Shown: piece after piece, positions 17,257 to 33,233 of the stretch | Layout: each line of letters begins with the position of its first letter | Numbering within the stretch: the first letter of the stretch is position 1 | Assembly (NCBI RefSeq): GCF_030316765.1 | Contig: NZ_JASZYT010000006.1 | Span: 186,001-250,000 of the forward strand | Source: Variovorax saccharolyticus | GTDB taxonomy: Bacteria > Pseudomonadota > Gammaproteobacteria > Burkholderiales > Burkholderiaceae_C | Reading direction: 5' to 3' | DNA: 64,000 nt | Position numbers and translations under genes: made by a program | Notes under the pieces: model-generated | What the model was told of the DNA's origin: nothing | What the model saw: the letters and a program-made list of their open reading frames with translations, nothing else | Databases searched by the model: none

Positions 17257-17275
17257 GGCATGTTTCTCGCATGCC
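17257..17275. promoter_or_regulatory. Inverted repeat upstream of glycogen cluster (candidate operator)
   Basis: Perfect repeat GGCATG-TTTCTCG-CATGCC, 30 bases before the alpha-glucosidase ATG, immediately followed by a CACAAT hexamer (17275-17280) that could be the -10. The position suits a repressor site or a short leader hairpin. No regulator gene is adjacent. Confidence 0.4.
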
Positions 17276-17305
17276 ACAATCGTTTTCGAATCCCGGGGGT
17301 ACGGC

Positions 17306-21077
<3,772 letters not shown>

Positions 21078-21084
21078 AGCCGGG

Positions 21085-23133
<2,049 letters not shown>

Positions 23134-23150
23134 CGCCTGCGGCACCGCGG

Positions 23151-23159
23151 TGCTAGGCT
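23151..23159 (+). promoter_or_regulatory. Candidate extended -10 promoter before glgC
   Basis: TGCTAGGCT fits an extended -10 (TGn-TAnnnT) in the 56-base gap between glgX and glgC, the largest gap in the cluster. It could give a second, internal transcript for glgC-glgA-glgP with a leader of about 25 nt. Confidence 0.35.
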
Positions 23160-23189
23160 GGATCACCGAGAAAACCAACGGAGATGAAG

Positions 23190-24482
23190 ATGGAAGATGT
23201 CGCGCAACCCACCCTGCAGGCCCACCAACTCGTTCGCCGGACCATCGCCCTGGTGCTGGCCGGCGGCCGCGGCTCCCGGCTCAAGCAGCTGACCGACCGG
23301 CGCGCCAAACCCGCGGTCTATTTCGGCGGCAAATTCCGCATCATCGATTTCGCGCTGTCGAACTGCCTCAACTCGGGCATCCGCCGCATGGCGGTGGTCA
23401 CGCAGTACAAGTCGCACTCGCTGATGCGCCACCTGCAGCGCGGCTGGAGCTTCCTGCGCGCCGAGCTTAACGAGATGGTCGACGTGCTGCCGGCCCAGCA
23501 GCGGGTCGGCGACGAGCACTGGTACCGCGGCACGGCGGATGCGGTCTACCAGAACCTCGACATCATCCAGACACGCTCCACGCCGCATGATTACGTCGTC
23601 GTGCTCGCCGGCGACCATGTCTACAAGATGGATTACTCGATCATGCTGACCGACCACGTCGCCAGCGGCCGCGGCTGCACGGTCGGCTGCATCGAGGTGC
23701 CGCGCATGGAGGCCACGGCCTTCGGCGTGATGGCCATCGACGCCGACCGCAACATCACGGCCTTCCTCGAGAAGCCGGCCGATCCGCCGGCCATGCCGGG
23801 CAACCCCGACGTGGCGCTGGCCAGCATGGGGATCTACGTCTTCGACTCCGAATACCTCTACAAGCTGCTCGAGGACGACAGCGCCAATCCCGATTCGGAC
23901 CACGATTTCGGCAAGGACATCATCCCGCGCGCAGTCGCCGAGGGCCGCGCGCTGGCCCATCCTTTCGGCATGTCCTGCGTGACCCGGGCCAGCCGCGGAC
24001 CCGGCGCCGCCGCCTACTGGCGCGACGTGGGCACGATTGATGCATTCTGGGCAGCGAACCTCGATCTGGCCTCGATCACCCCCGAGCTCGACATCTATGA
24101 CACCGACTGGCCCATCTGGACCTACCAGCGGCAGCTGCCGCCGGCCAAGTTCGTGCTCGACCGCGACGGCAAGCATGGCATGACGGTCAACACCATCGTC
24201 TCGGGCGGCTGCATCGTCTCGGGCTCCAAGGTCAGCAGCTCGGTGCTGTTCTCGGGCGTGCGCATCCATTCGTTCTGCGAAATCAACGAGGCGGTGCTGC
24301 TGCCGGACGTGGAGGTCGGCCGCGGCTGCCGGCTGAACAAGGTCGTGATCGACCGCGCCTGCGTGATCCCCGACGAGATGGTGATCGGCGAAGACCCGGT
24401 GGCCGATGCCGCGCGCTTCGAGCGCACCGAAGGCGGCGTGGTGCTGGTGACGCGAGAAATGCTGAAACGGCTGGAGCCCTGA
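23190..24482 (+). CDS. glgC: Glucose-1-phosphate adenylyltransferase (ADP-glucose pyrophosphorylase)
   Basis: Forms ADP-glucose from glucose-1-phosphate and ATP, the committed and allosterically controlled step. It has 430 residues from the ATG at 23190; this start is preferred over the ATG at 23184 because GGAG lies six bases before it and directly abuts the earlier one. Motifs are LAGGRGSRLKQLTDRRAKPAV (nucleotide binding), ADAVYQNLD, LAGDHVYKMDY, and the C-terminal left-handed helix with VSGGCIVSGSKVSSSVLFSG. The glgA start follows five bases after the stop. Confidence 0.97.
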   Translation: MEDVAQPTLQAHQLVRRTIALVLAGGRGSRLKQLTDRRAKPAVYFGGKFRIIDFALSNCLNSGIRRMAVVTQYKSHSLMRHLQRGWSFLRAELNEMVDVLPAQQRVGDEHWYRGTADAVYQNLDIIQTRSTPHDYVVVLAGDHVYKMDYSIMLTDHVASGRGCTVGCIEVPRMEATAFGVMAIDADRNITAFLEKPADPPAMPGNPDVALASMGIYVFDSEYLYKLLEDDSANPDSDHDFGKDIIPRAVAEGRALAHPFGMSCVTRASRGPGAAAYWRDVGTIDAFWAANLDLASITPELDIYDTDWPIWTYQRQLPPAKFVLDRDGKHGMTVNTIVSGGCIVSGSKVSSSVLFSGVRIHSFCEINEAVLLPDVEVGRGCRLNKVVIDRACVIPDEMVIGEDPVADAARFERTEGGVVLVTREMLKRLEP

Positions 24483-24487
24483 ACAAG

Positions 24488-25969
24488 ATGAGGATCCTCC
24501 AGGTCAGCGCCGAACTGTTTCCCCTGCTCAAGACCGGAGGACTGGCCGACATCGCCGGTGCGCTGCCGCTGGCGCTGCTGGCGGCCGGACAGGATGCGCG
24601 CGTGCTGCTGCCGGGCTTCCCGGCCATCCTATCCGGTATCGCCGATGCGGCGCCGGTGGCCGAGCTGACAGCCCCCTGGGGCGAGCGCGCGCAGCTGCTG
24701 CTCGGGCGGCTGGTCACCGACGGCGGCCCCGGCATCCCGATCTACGTCATCGACGCGCCGGCGCTCTACGGGCGGCCCGGCAATCCCTACGAAGACCCGC
24801 AGCGCCAGCCCTACGGCGACAACCACCGGCGCTTCGCCCTGCTCGGCTGGGCGGCCGCGCAGCTGGCGCAAGGCCTGGACCCCGGCTGGCAGCCGGAGCT
24901 CGTGCATGCGCACGACTGGCATGCGGCGCTGGCACCGGCTTACATGGCCTTCGCGCCGCGCGGCCGCGGCCCGAGGGTCGGCAGCGTGTTCACGATCCAC
25001 AACCTGGCCTACCAGGGCCTGTTCGCGGCCTCGCACTTCGCCGAGCTGGGCCTGCCGGCCGCGGCCTTCTCGATGAACGGGCTCGAATACCACGGCCAGC
25101 TCTCGTTCATGAAGGGCGGCCTGTGCTTCGCCGACCGCCTCACGACCGTGAGCCCGACCTACGCCCGCGAGATCCAGACGCCCGAGCAGGGCTGCGGCCT
25201 CGACGGCCTGCTGCGCAGCCGCTCGGAGGTGCTCAGCGGCATCCTCAACGCAGTCGACGACCAGGTCTGGAACCCGGCCACCGACGCGCTGATCCCGCAC
25301 CGCTACGACGTGCGCCGACTGGTCGGCAAGACCCGCAACAAGGCGCAGCTGCAGCACGAGCTCGGCCTGGCGCCGCAGGCCGATGCGCCGCTGTTCGTGC
25401 TGGTGAGCCGGCTGACCGAGCAGAAGGGCCTGCACCTGGTGCTCGGTGGCCTCGACGCGCTGCTGGCCCAGGGCGGCCAGCTGGCCCTGCTCGGCAGCGG
25501 CGATGCCTGGCTCGAGGCGGCCTTCAGGCAGCGCGCGGCCGACGCGCCGCAGTCGGTCAGCGTCACGCTCGGCTACAGCGAGTCCACCGCGCACCGGCTG
25601 TTCGGCGCCGGCGATGTCACGCTCGTGCCCTCGCTCTTCGAGCCCTGCGGCTTGACCCAGATGTACGGCCTCAAGTACGGCAGCCTGCCGCTGGTGCACC
25701 GCGTCGGCGGCCTCGCCGACACGGTGGTCGACACCACGCTCGAGGACCTGGCCAGCGGCGAGGCCACCGGCTTCGCGTTCGACGAATTCGGCGCCGAGGG
25801 CTATGCGCGCGCGGTGCGCCGCGCCTTCGCGCTCTACCAGCGCCCCTCCGACTGGCGCGCGGTCCGCGCCAGCGCCATGCGCCGCCCCGCCGACTGGGGC
25901 AGTGCCGCCGCGCAATACCTCGGCGTCTATGCCGCGGCCCTGAACCCACGCCCCTCCCACACGCCATGA
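24488..25969 (+). CDS. glgA: Glycogen synthase (ADP-glucose)
   Basis: GT5 enzyme that elongates alpha-1,4 glucan from ADP-glucose. It has 493 residues. The ADP-glucose motif KTGGL is at 15-19 in ELFPLLKTGGLADIAGALPL, HAHDWHAAL marks the N-terminal Rossmann domain, and the C-terminal domain has LVSRLTEQKGLHLVLGG and PSLFEPCGLTQMYGLKYGSL. The stop overlaps the glgP ATG as ATGA. With glgC it forms the synthetic half of the cluster. Confidence 0.97.
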   Translation: MRILQVSAELFPLLKTGGLADIAGALPLALLAAGQDARVLLPGFPAILSGIADAAPVAELTAPWGERAQLLLGRLVTDGGPGIPIYVIDAPALYGRPGNPYEDPQRQPYGDNHRRFALLGWAAAQLAQGLDPGWQPELVHAHDWHAALAPAYMAFAPRGRGPRVGSVFTIHNLAYQGLFAASHFAELGLPAAAFSMNGLEYHGQLSFMKGGLCFADRLTTVSPTYAREIQTPEQGCGLDGLLRSRSEVLSGILNAVDDQVWNPATDALIPHRYDVRRLVGKTRNKAQLQHELGLAPQADAPLFVLVSRLTEQKGLHLVLGGLDALLAQGGQLALLGSGDAWLEAAFRQRAADAPQSVSVTLGYSESTAHRLFGAGDVTLVPSLFEPCGLTQMYGLKYGSLPLVHRVGGLADTVVDTTLEDLASGEATGFAFDEFGAEGYARAVRRAFALYQRPSDWRAVRASAMRRPADWGSAAAQYLGVYAAALNPRPSHTP

Positions 25970-28461
25970 ACATCGAAGACTTCAAGTACGACCACCCCGA
26001 TCGCGACGTCGCTGCCTTCAAGCGCGCGGTCGCCAACAAGCTGATCTACGCGGTCGGCAAGGACCCGTTCGCGGCCAGCCCCGACGACTGGCTGCATGCC
26101 ACGGCGCTCGCTGTGCGCGACCAGCTGGTCGAGCGCTGGATGGGCACCACGCGCGCGCAGTACGCGCAGAAGCTCAAGCGCGTCTACTACATGTCGATGG
26201 AGTTCCTGATCGGGCGCACCTTCACCAACGCACTGCTGGCGCTCGAACTGCAGGACACGGTGAAGCAGGCGCTGGCCGACTTCGGCGTCGACATCCAGGC
26301 GCTGGCCGAGCGCGAGCCCGACGCGGCCCTGGGCAACGGCGGCCTGGGCCGGCTGGCGGCCTGCTTCCTCGACTCGATGGCCACGCTCGGCGTGCCGGGC
26401 ATGGGCTACGGCATCCGCTACGAATACGGCATGTTCCGCCAGCGCATCGTCGACGGCCAGCAGCTCGAGACGCCCGACTACTGGCTCACGCGGGGCAATC
26501 CGTGGGAGTTCCAGCGCCCCGAGGTGACTTTCCGGGTGCGCTTCGGCGGCCACGTCCAGCGGCGCGAAGGCAAGAACGCGCCCTACGGCGCGGCCAACTG
26601 GGTCGACACCCACGACGTGCTCGCGATGGCCTACGACACCATCATCCCGGGCTACGGCACGCAGGCCACCAACACGCTGCGGCTGTGGTCGGCCAAGGCG
26701 ACCGAGGAGATCGATCTCTCGGCCTTCAACCGCGGCAACTACATGGAGGCGGTCGAGAGCAAGAACCATTCGGAGAACGTCTCGCGCGTGCTCTATCCCG
26801 ACGACTCCACGCCCTCGGGCCGCGAACTGCGGCTGCACCAGGAGTACTTCTTCGTCAGCGCCAGCGTGCAGGACCTGCTGCGCCGCTACCTGCGCAACCA
26901 CACCGACTTCGACGCCCTGCCCGAGCAGGTCAGCATCCACCTCAACGACACCCATCCGGTGCTCGCCGTGCCCGAGCTGATGCGGCTGCTGATCGACGAG
27001 CACGACCTGCCCTGGGACACCGCCTGGGCCCACACGCAGAAGGTCTTCAGCTACACCAACCACACGCTGATGCACGAAGCGCTCGAGACCTGGCCGGTCG
27101 AGATGTTCGGACGCATCCTGCCGCGCCATCTGCAGATCCTGTTCGACATGAACTCGCGCTTCCTGTCCGAGATCACGCACGCGCACGGGCACGATGTCGA
27201 GCTGCTGCGGCGTCTCTCGCTGATCGACGAATCGGGCGAGCGGCGCGTGCGCATGGCCTATGTCGCGGTGCTGGCCAGCCATTCGATCAACGGTGTCTCG
27301 GGGCTGCACTCGGAGCTCATGAAGCAATCGATCTTCGCCGACTTCAACAAGCTCTTCCCCGAGCGCTTCAACAACAAGACCAACGGCGTGACGCCGCGCC
27401 GCTGGCTGGCGCAGGCCAATCCGCCGCTGGCCGCGCTGCTCGACGCCCGCATCGGCCGCGGCTGGCGGCGCGACCTCACGCAGCTGCAGGCGCTCAGGCC
27501 GATGGCGCAGCAGCCGGCCTTCGTGCGCGCCTTCCGCCATGCCAAGCGCGAGAACAAGCTGCGGCTGGCCAACTGGATCGACGAGCACATGCGCATCGAC
27601 ATCGACACCGACGCGCTGTTCGATGTCCAGGTCAAGCGCATGCACGAGTACAAGCGGCAGCTGCTCAACGTGCTGCATGTGGTCACGCGCTACCACCGCA
27701 TCCTGGCCGAGCCCGACGCCGGCCATGTGCCGCGCGTGATCGTGTTCGCCGGCAAGGCGGCCTCGGCCTACCAGATGGCCAAGCTGGTGATCCGGCTGAT
27801 CAACGACGTGGCCAAGGTGATCAACGAGGACCCGCGCGTGGGCAAGCTGCTGAAGGTGGTGTTCCTGCCGAACTACAGCGTCAGCCTGGCCGAGGTCATC
27901 ATGCCGGCGGCCGACCTGTCGGAGCAGATCTCGACCGCCGGCACCGAGGCCTCGGGCACCGGCAACATGAAGTTCGCGCTCAACGGCGCGCTGACCATCG
28001 GCACGCTGGACGGCGCCAACGTCGAGATGCGCGACAACGTCGGCGCCGAGAACTTCTTCATCTTCGGCAACACCACGCCCGAGGTCGCCGACATCCGGGC
28101 CAGCGGCTACCACCCGCGCGGCATCTACGAGGCCGACCCGGAACTGCAGCGCACCCTGGACAGCATCCGCGACGGCCTGTTCTCGCCCGCCGAGCCGGCG
28201 CGCTACCAGCAGATCTTCGACGCGCTGGTGAGCTGGGGCGACCACTACCTGCTGCTGGCCGACTACGCGAGCTATATCGAGGCGCAGGGCAAGGTCGACG
28301 CGCTGTACCGCGATGCCGACGCCTGGACCCGGATGGCGATCCTCAACGTGGCGGGTATGGGCGAGTTCTCGTCGGACCGCACCATCGCGCAGTATGCGCA
28401 CGAGATCTGGAAGACCAGGCCGGTGGCGCTGGGCCCGGCGGCGGCAGCGCCTGCGGCCCCG

Positions 28462-28497
28462 GCTGCGGCCACGGCTGCGACCACGGCTGCGACCACG
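28462..28497 (+). repeat. 12-base tandem repeat in glgP 3' end
   Basis: Three units of GCTGCG[G/A]CCACG follow each other (28462-28473, 28474-28485, 28486-28497), with a fourth degraded unit (GCTACGGCTTCT). It encodes Ala-Ala-Thr-type repeats in the extra C-terminal tail of GlgP and ends two bases before the exbD stop codon region. Confidence 0.85.
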
Positions 28498-28498
28498 G

Positions 28499-28960
<462 letters not shown>

Positions 28961-28977
28961 GTCGTCGGTCTCCGCCG

Positions 28978-29676
28978 TTAGGCCGGCATCGGCCGCGCCG
29001 GCGGCAGCGGCGCCTCGCGCGCGGCGGGTTCGCCGAGCATGCCGAGCAGGTCGTGGGCGAAGCCCTCGAGTTCGGCCTCGATGCGGCCGACCACCCGACC
29101 GAAGACGTTGTAGGCCAGCACGGCCGGGATCGCCACCGCCAGGCCGAAGGCCGTCATGATCAGCGCCTCGCCCACGGGGCCGGCGACCTTGTCGATCGTG
29201 AAGCCGCCGGTCTCGGCCGCGATGCCGACCAGCGCGCCGTAGATGCCCCAGACGGTGCCGAGCAGGCCGACGAAGGGCGCCGTGGCGCCGACCGTGGCCA
29301 GCAGGATCTGTCCGGCCTGCAGCCGGCGCAAGGCCGCGTGCAGCGCGTCGCGCAGGGTCCGCGTGACGCGCTGGGCGCGGTCGACGCGGCCGCCGAGCGT
29401 CGAGGCCTCGGCTTGCAATGCCAGCTGGTTGATCGCGCGCACCGCCGGCAGCACCAGCGCCGCGCGGTCGAAGGGCCGCAGGCGCGCCTCGGCGTCCTGC
29501 AGCGAGGCCGACTGCCAGAAGGCCGCGATGCTGCGCAGCACGTCGCGCGTGCCGCCGCGCAGCAGCCAGGCCTTCCAGAGGATCACGACCCAGCTCGCCA
29601 CCGACATCGCGAGCAGCAACGCCGCGACCGTCCGGCTGACGCCGTCACCGTGCGCAAGCAGCGCGAGGACGCTCAT
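28978..29676 (-). CDS. exbB: MotA/TolQ/ExbB proton channel family protein
   Basis: A 232-residue inner-membrane protein that forms the proton channel energising TonB- or Tol-type systems. Membrane segments appear near 17-38 (VAALLLAMSVASWVVILWKAW), 120-145 (LLATVGATAPFVGLLGTVWGIY) and 165-190 (GEALIMTAFGLAVAIPAVLAYN). GATAPFVGLLGTVWGI is the family signature. The ATG at 29676 lies 7 bases after the dapB stop, so dapB, exbB and exbD form one unit. The short cytoplasmic C-terminus ends APLPPARPMPA. Confidence 0.9.
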   Translation of the reverse strand: MSVLALLAHGDGVSRTVAALLLAMSVASWVVILWKAWLLRGGTRDVLRSIAAFWQSASLQDAEARLRPFDRAALVLPAVRAINQLALQAEASTLGGRVDRAQRVTRTLRDALHAALRRLQAGQILLATVGATAPFVGLLGTVWGIYGALVGIAAETGGFTIDKVAGPVGEALIMTAFGLAVAIPAVLAYNVFGRVVGRIEAELEGFAHDLLGMLGEPAAREAPLPPARPMPA

Positions 29677-29683
29677 GCGGGGC

Positions 29684-30514
29684 TCAGCGCAGCCCGAGGA
29701 CGTCGAACATGTCGAACAGGCCCGCCTTCTGGCCGGCCAGGAAGCGCACCGCGCGCAGGCTGCCCTGGGCATAGGTCGCCCGGCTGGACGACTTGTGGCT
29801 GATCTCGATGCGCTCGCCGATGCCGGCGAACAGCACGGTGTGGTCGCCCACGATGTCGCCGCCGCGGATCGCCGAGAAGCCGATGGTCGAAGGGTCCCGT
29901 TCGCCGGTGATGCCCTCGCGCGCATAGACCGCGCATTCCTTGAGATCGCGCCCCAGCGCGTCGGCGATCACCTCGCCCATCTTCAGGGCGGTGCCCGAAG
30001 GTGCATCCACCTTGTGCCGGTGATGGGCCTCGATGATCTCGATGTCGTAGCCGGTGGCGAGCGCCTTGGCCGCCATCTCGAGCAGCTTCAGCGTGACGTT
30101 GACGCCGACGCTCATGTTGGGCGCCAGCATGATCGCGATGTCCTTCGCGGCCTCGGCGATCCCGGCCTTCTGTGCATCGCTGAATCCGGTGGTGCCGATC
30201 ACCATCTGGACGCCGAGCTCGCGGCACACCGCCATGTGCGCCAGGGTGCCCTCGGGCCGCGTGAAGTCGATCAGCACCTGCGCATCGGCCAGGCCGGCGC
30301 GCAGGTCGGAGACGATCGGAACGCCGCTCGTGATGCCGAGGAAGGCGGCGGCGTCGCTGCCGATCGCCGCGCTGCCGGCGACATCGAGGGCGCCGACCAG
30401 CCGGCAGTCGGGGGCTTCGCGCACGGCCTCGACCAGCATGTGGCCCATGCGGCCGGAAGCGCCCGCGATCGCGATGCGCCGGAAGGGAGTGGTGGGAGCG
30501 GAAGAATCGGTCAC
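29684..30514 (-). CDS. dapB: 4-hydroxy-tetrahydrodipicolinate reductase
   Basis: NAD(P)H-dependent reductase of the lysine/diaminopimelate pathway. It has 276 residues. The Rossmann loop is IAGASGRMGHMLVEAV (GASGRMG at 18-24); VLIDFTRPEGTLAH and IGTTGFSDAQ are conserved, and the catalytic segment is EAHHRHKVDAPSGTALKMGE. The start is a GTG at 30514. A terminator-like hairpin separates it from bamE upstream, so dapB probably has its own promoter or depends on read-through. exbB follows after 7 bases. Confidence 0.96.
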   Translation of the reverse strand: MTDSSAPTTPFRRIAIAGASGRMGHMLVEAVREAPDCRLVGALDVAGSAAIGSDAAAFLGITSGVPIVSDLRAGLADAQVLIDFTRPEGTLAHMAVCRELGVQMVIGTTGFSDAQKAGIAEAAKDIAIMLAPNMSVGVNVTLKLLEMAAKALATGYDIEIIEAHHRHKVDAPSGTALKMGEVIADALGRDLKECAVYAREGITGERDPSTIGFSAIRGGDIVGDHTVLFAGIGERIEISHKSSSRATYAQGSLRAVRFLAGQKAGLFDMFDVLGLR

Positions 30515-30542
30515 GCGTTTCAGCCTCTGGAAATGCGGGAAA

Positions 30543-30589
30543 ACGGAAAAGGAGCGGGGGGCCGGGCAGTCCGGCCGCCGGGCCCGCTC
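30543..30589 (-). terminator. Intrinsic terminator after bamE
   Basis: On the minus strand GAGCGGG pairs with CCCGCTC, with GC-rich inner pairing, followed by CTTTTCCGTTTT. The 5' arm overlaps the bamE stop codon. It should end bamE transcripts before dapB. Confidence 0.7.
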
Positions 30590-31151
30590 AGCGCGGCGAT
30601 TCGAGCGGCGGGTAGGCCGCCGGCAGCGGGGGCTGCGGCCGCTCGGCGGGAGCCGACGGGCTGTCCGCGGGTTTGTCCTTGGGCGGATCGAACTTCTTGA
30701 GCTGGTCTTCGCTCGCCTCGAGCTGGGGCGTCGAGCCCCTGCGCTTGCGGGTGTCGAGCTGGGCGACGAACTCTTCCTCGCTCGGCATCGGGTCGCCCTC
30801 GAAGCGCTCGAGCAGTTCGCCGTTGAAGTAGAGCGTCAGGTGGCGCTGCTGGGCCTCGACGCCCTGGCGCCGGATCGTGAACACGTAGTCCCAGCGATTG
30901 GAGTGGAAGACATCGGTCAGGAGCGAGGTGCCGAGGACTTCGCGCACCTGCTGGCGCGACATGCCGGGCTTGAGCGCCTCGACCTGCTCCTTGGACACGA
31001 AATTGCCCTGCACCACCTCGACCTTGTAGGGCGTGACGGCCGACAGGGCGCCACGCGCGCTGTCGCTGACGCTGCTGCAGGCGCCCAGGCACAAGCTCGC
31101 GGCGATGGCGCCGAGCAGCAGCCAATGGCGGCGTTGTGGAATGGCAGACAT
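30588..31151 (-). CDS. bamE: Outer-membrane protein assembly factor BamE
   Basis: Lipoprotein of the BAM complex that folds outer-membrane proteins. It has 187 residues against 113 in E. coli. The signal peptide and lipobox are LLLGAIAASLCLGAC (Cys near residue 25). The SmpA/OmlA fold carries QGNFVSKEQVEALKPGMSRQ, VREVLGTSLLTDVFHSNRWD and YFNGELLERFEGD. The C-terminal 50 residues are a Lys/Pro-rich extension (KKFDPPKDKPADSP, then PQPPLPAAYPP) that looks disordered. It is divergent from fur, a pairing common in proteobacteria. Confidence 0.95.
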   Translation of the reverse strand: MSAIPQRRHWLLLGAIAASLCLGACSSVSDSARGALSAVTPYKVEVVQGNFVSKEQVEALKPGMSRQQVREVLGTSLLTDVFHSNRWDYVFTIRRQGVEAQQRHLTLYFNGELLERFEGDPMPSEEEFVAQLDTRKRRGSTPQLEASEDQLKKFDPPKDKPADSPSAPAERPQPPLPAAYPPLESPR

Positions 31152-31169
31152 GGGGAAAGGGTTGGGCGA

Positions 31170-31187
31170 TATGATCGAATCATTGTA
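31170..31187. promoter_or_regulatory. Divergent bamE/fur promoter region
   Basis: The 87-base gap holds TATGAT (31170-31175, plus strand, possible fur -10) and TACAAT read on the minus strand (31187-31182, possible bamE -10). Between them ATGAT-CGA-ATCAT (31171-31183) is a short perfect inverted repeat. It is too unlike the Fur consensus to call a Fur box. Confidence 0.4.
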
Positions 31188-31238
31188 GCGGCTGGCCCCC
31201 GGCGGGCCTCTCCCGCCAGGCCGGCGGAGGAACGACCC

Positions 31239-31658
31239 ATGGGCAATATCGACGAACTCAAGAACACCGGCCTCAAGGCCACCCTGCCACGACTGAAGAT
31301 CCTCGAGATCTTCCAGAACGGCAGCCAGCGCCACATGACTGCGGAAGACGTCTTCCGCGTCCTGCTCAACGACCACTCCGACATCGGCCTGGCCACGGTC
31401 TACCGCGTGCTGACCCAGTTCGAGCAGGCCGGCATCCTCGAGCGCAGCCATTTCGAGAGCGGCAAGGCGGTCTACGAACTCAACGAGGGCAAGCACCACG
31501 ACCACCTGGTCTGCACCGCCTGCGGCAAGGTCGAGGAGTTCTACGACGCCGAGATCGAGCGCCGCCAGCAGATGATCGCCAAGGACAAGGGCTGGATCCT
31601 GCAAGACCACGCGATGTCCTTGTACGGCCTCTGCGCCGACTGCGTGAGCAAGAGGTAA
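31239..31658 (+). CDS. fur: Ferric uptake regulator
   Basis: A 139-residue iron-responsive repressor. The winged helix spans about 1-80, with recognition segment IGLATVYRVLTQFEQAGIL. The metal sites are visible: HHDH at 86-89 in the regulatory site, and structural zinc pairs C92/C95 (CTACG) and C132/C135 (CADC). GGAGG lies 9 bases before the ATG at 31239. It probably controls the Fur-boxed receptor at 1458. Divergent from bamE. Confidence 0.97.
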   Translation: MGNIDELKNTGLKATLPRLKILEIFQNGSQRHMTAEDVFRVLLNDHSDIGLATVYRVLTQFEQAGILERSHFESGKAVYELNEGKHHDHLVCTACGKVEEFYDAEIERRQQMIAKDKGWILQDHAMSLYGLCADCVSKR

Positions 31659-31748
31659 CCCCCCGGTCGCTGTGGTTTTCGTCGGCGGCGCGCAGCGCCC
31701 GCCTGTTCGTGGGAGGGCTACACGCAGTGAGCCCGACCTGGGGGCCAG

Positions 31749-32705
31749 CTAGTCATCCTGCGCGCTTTCCATCGCCTTGTGGTGGCGGGCGACGAAATCG
31801 GCATAGGTGTCGATGCCGCGCAGCTGCAGGATCGAATTGCGCACCGCGGCCTCGACCAGCACCGCGATGTTGCGGCCGGCCACCACCTGGATGATCACTT
31901 TTCGCACCGGGATGCCCAGCACGTCCTGGGTCAGCGGGGCCGAGGGCATGCGCTCGTAGTCGCGCTCGAAGCTGTCGCGCCGCACCAGGTGCACGATCAG
32001 CTTGAGCCGCATCTTCCGGCGTACCGCGGTCTCGCCGAAGATCGCCCGGATATCGAGCAGGCCGATGCCGCGCACCTCCAGCAGGTTCTGCAGCAGTTCG
32101 GGGCAGCGGCCCTCCAGCGTGGTCTGGTTGATGCGGTAGAGATCGACCGCGTCGTCGGCCACCAGGCCGTTGCCGCGCGAGATCAGCTCCAGGCCGAGCT
32201 CGCTCTTGCCCAGCCCCGATTCGCCCGTGATCATCACGCCCAGGCCCAGGATGTCCATGAAGACGCCGTGCATCGAGGTGCGTTCGGCGAAATGCTTCGA
32301 CAGGTAGGCCCGCAGCAGGTCGATCACGAAGGCCGACGACTCGCGGGTGGCGAACAGCGGCAGCTGGGCCCGCTCGCAGATCGACAGCAGCTCGTCGGGC
32401 GCCGGCTGGCCGTCGGCCAGCACCAGCATAGGCGGCTCCAGCGTGACGATGCGCGCGATGCGCCGGGCGGTGTCCTGCAAGGTGCCGCGGGTCAGGTAGG
32501 CGACTTCGCGGGCGCCGAGGATCTGGACCCGGTAGGGATGGATGTAGTTGAGGTAGCCGACCAGGTCGGCGGCCGACTGGGCCCGGCTGATGACGTCGGG
32601 GTCGAACTGCCGTTCGGAGGCGCCGAGCCCGGCCAGCCACTCCCAGCGCAGCGAGCCGCGGAACTCCTCGAACATCGCATCGGCGCTGATGACGGTCGGC
32701 TTCAT
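31749..32705 (-). CDS. hprK: HPr kinase/phosphorylase
   Basis: Phosphorylates and dephosphorylates a serine of HPr-type PTS proteins. It has 318 residues. The Walker A is GESGLGKS at 161-168, just after HGVFMDILGLGVMIT, and the HprK signature lies in LLEVRGIGLLDIRAIFGE near 207-224. The N-terminal domain (residues 1-135) is complete. It lies 28 bases after ptsN. In betaproteobacteria HprK works within the nitrogen-type regulatory PTS rather than carbon catabolite control by CcpA; no HPr gene is in the window. Confidence 0.96.
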   Translation of the reverse strand: MKPTVISADAMFEEFRGSLRWEWLAGLGASERQFDPDVISRAQSAADLVGYLNYIHPYRVQILGAREVAYLTRGTLQDTARRIARIVTLEPPMLVLADGQPAPDELLSICERAQLPLFATRESSAFVIDLLRAYLSKHFAERTSMHGVFMDILGLGVMITGESGLGKSELGLELISRGNGLVADDAVDLYRINQTTLEGRCPELLQNLLEVRGIGLLDIRAIFGETAVRRKMRLKLIVHLVRRDSFERDYERMPSAPLTQDVLGIPVRKVIIQVVAGRNIAVLVEAAVRNSILQLRGIDTYADFVARHHKAMESAQDD

Positions 32706-32733
32706 GTCCGAACCCGCCCGGCGCCGATGGAAC

Positions 32734-33201
32734 TCAGGCCACCTGTGCCGACTGCCATCCGGCGATCAGGGCGTGCAACGCCGCGGCATCGGTGCTCGAC
32801 TTGATCTGCTCGCGCAGATTGGCGTCGCTCAGCAGCTCGGCGATTTCCGAGAGGATTTCAAGATGTTTCTGGGTCGCTGCTTCCGGCACCAGCAGGAAGA
32901 TCAGCAGCACCACGGGCTGTTCGTCCGGGGCGTCGAAGCCGATCGCATTGGCCAGCTGGAAAACCGCCGCCATCGGCGACTTGAGGCCCTTGATGCGGCC
33001 GTGCGGGATGGCGACGCCATGGCCGAGGCCGGTCGAGCCCAGGCGTTCGCGAGCGAACAGGCTGTCGGTGATCAGGGCGCGTCCGAGACCGTGCAGGTTC
33101 TCGAACAGCAGGCCTGCTTCTTCGAAAGCACGCTTCTTGCTGGTGGCGTCGACGCTCACGAGCACTTGAGCGGGCGGCAGGATGGACGCGAGTCGGTTCA
33201 T
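32734..33201 (-). CDS. ptsN: PTS IIA-like nitrogen regulatory protein PtsN
   Basis: EIIA-Ntr, 155 residues, a phosphoacceptor that in other bacteria regulates potassium transporters and sensor kinases. The phosphorylated histidine is H67 in HGVAIPHGRIKGLKSPMA. The ATG at 33201 gives MNRLASILPPAQVLV, the usual start; 14 further upstream codons in frame have no conserved content. It lies between hpf, from which a terminator separates it, and hprK. The K+ importer gene kup, a possible functional link, is in this window at 8.0-9.9 kb. Confidence 0.95.
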   Translation of the reverse strand: MNRLASILPPAQVLVSVDATSKKRAFEEAGLLFENLHGLGRALITDSLFARERLGSTGLGHGVAIPHGRIKGLKSPMAAVFQLANAIGFDAPDEQPVVLLIFLLVPEAATQKHLEILSEIAELLSDANLREQIKSSTDAAALHALIAGWQSAQVA

Positions 33202-33233
33202 GTTGGGGCGGGGGCGATTATGCACCCACCCCG

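Noticed and set aside
31171..31183. Fur autoregulatory box between bamE and fur
   Set aside because: ATGAT-CGA-ATCAT is a short palindrome but matches the Fur consensus poorly over 19 bases.
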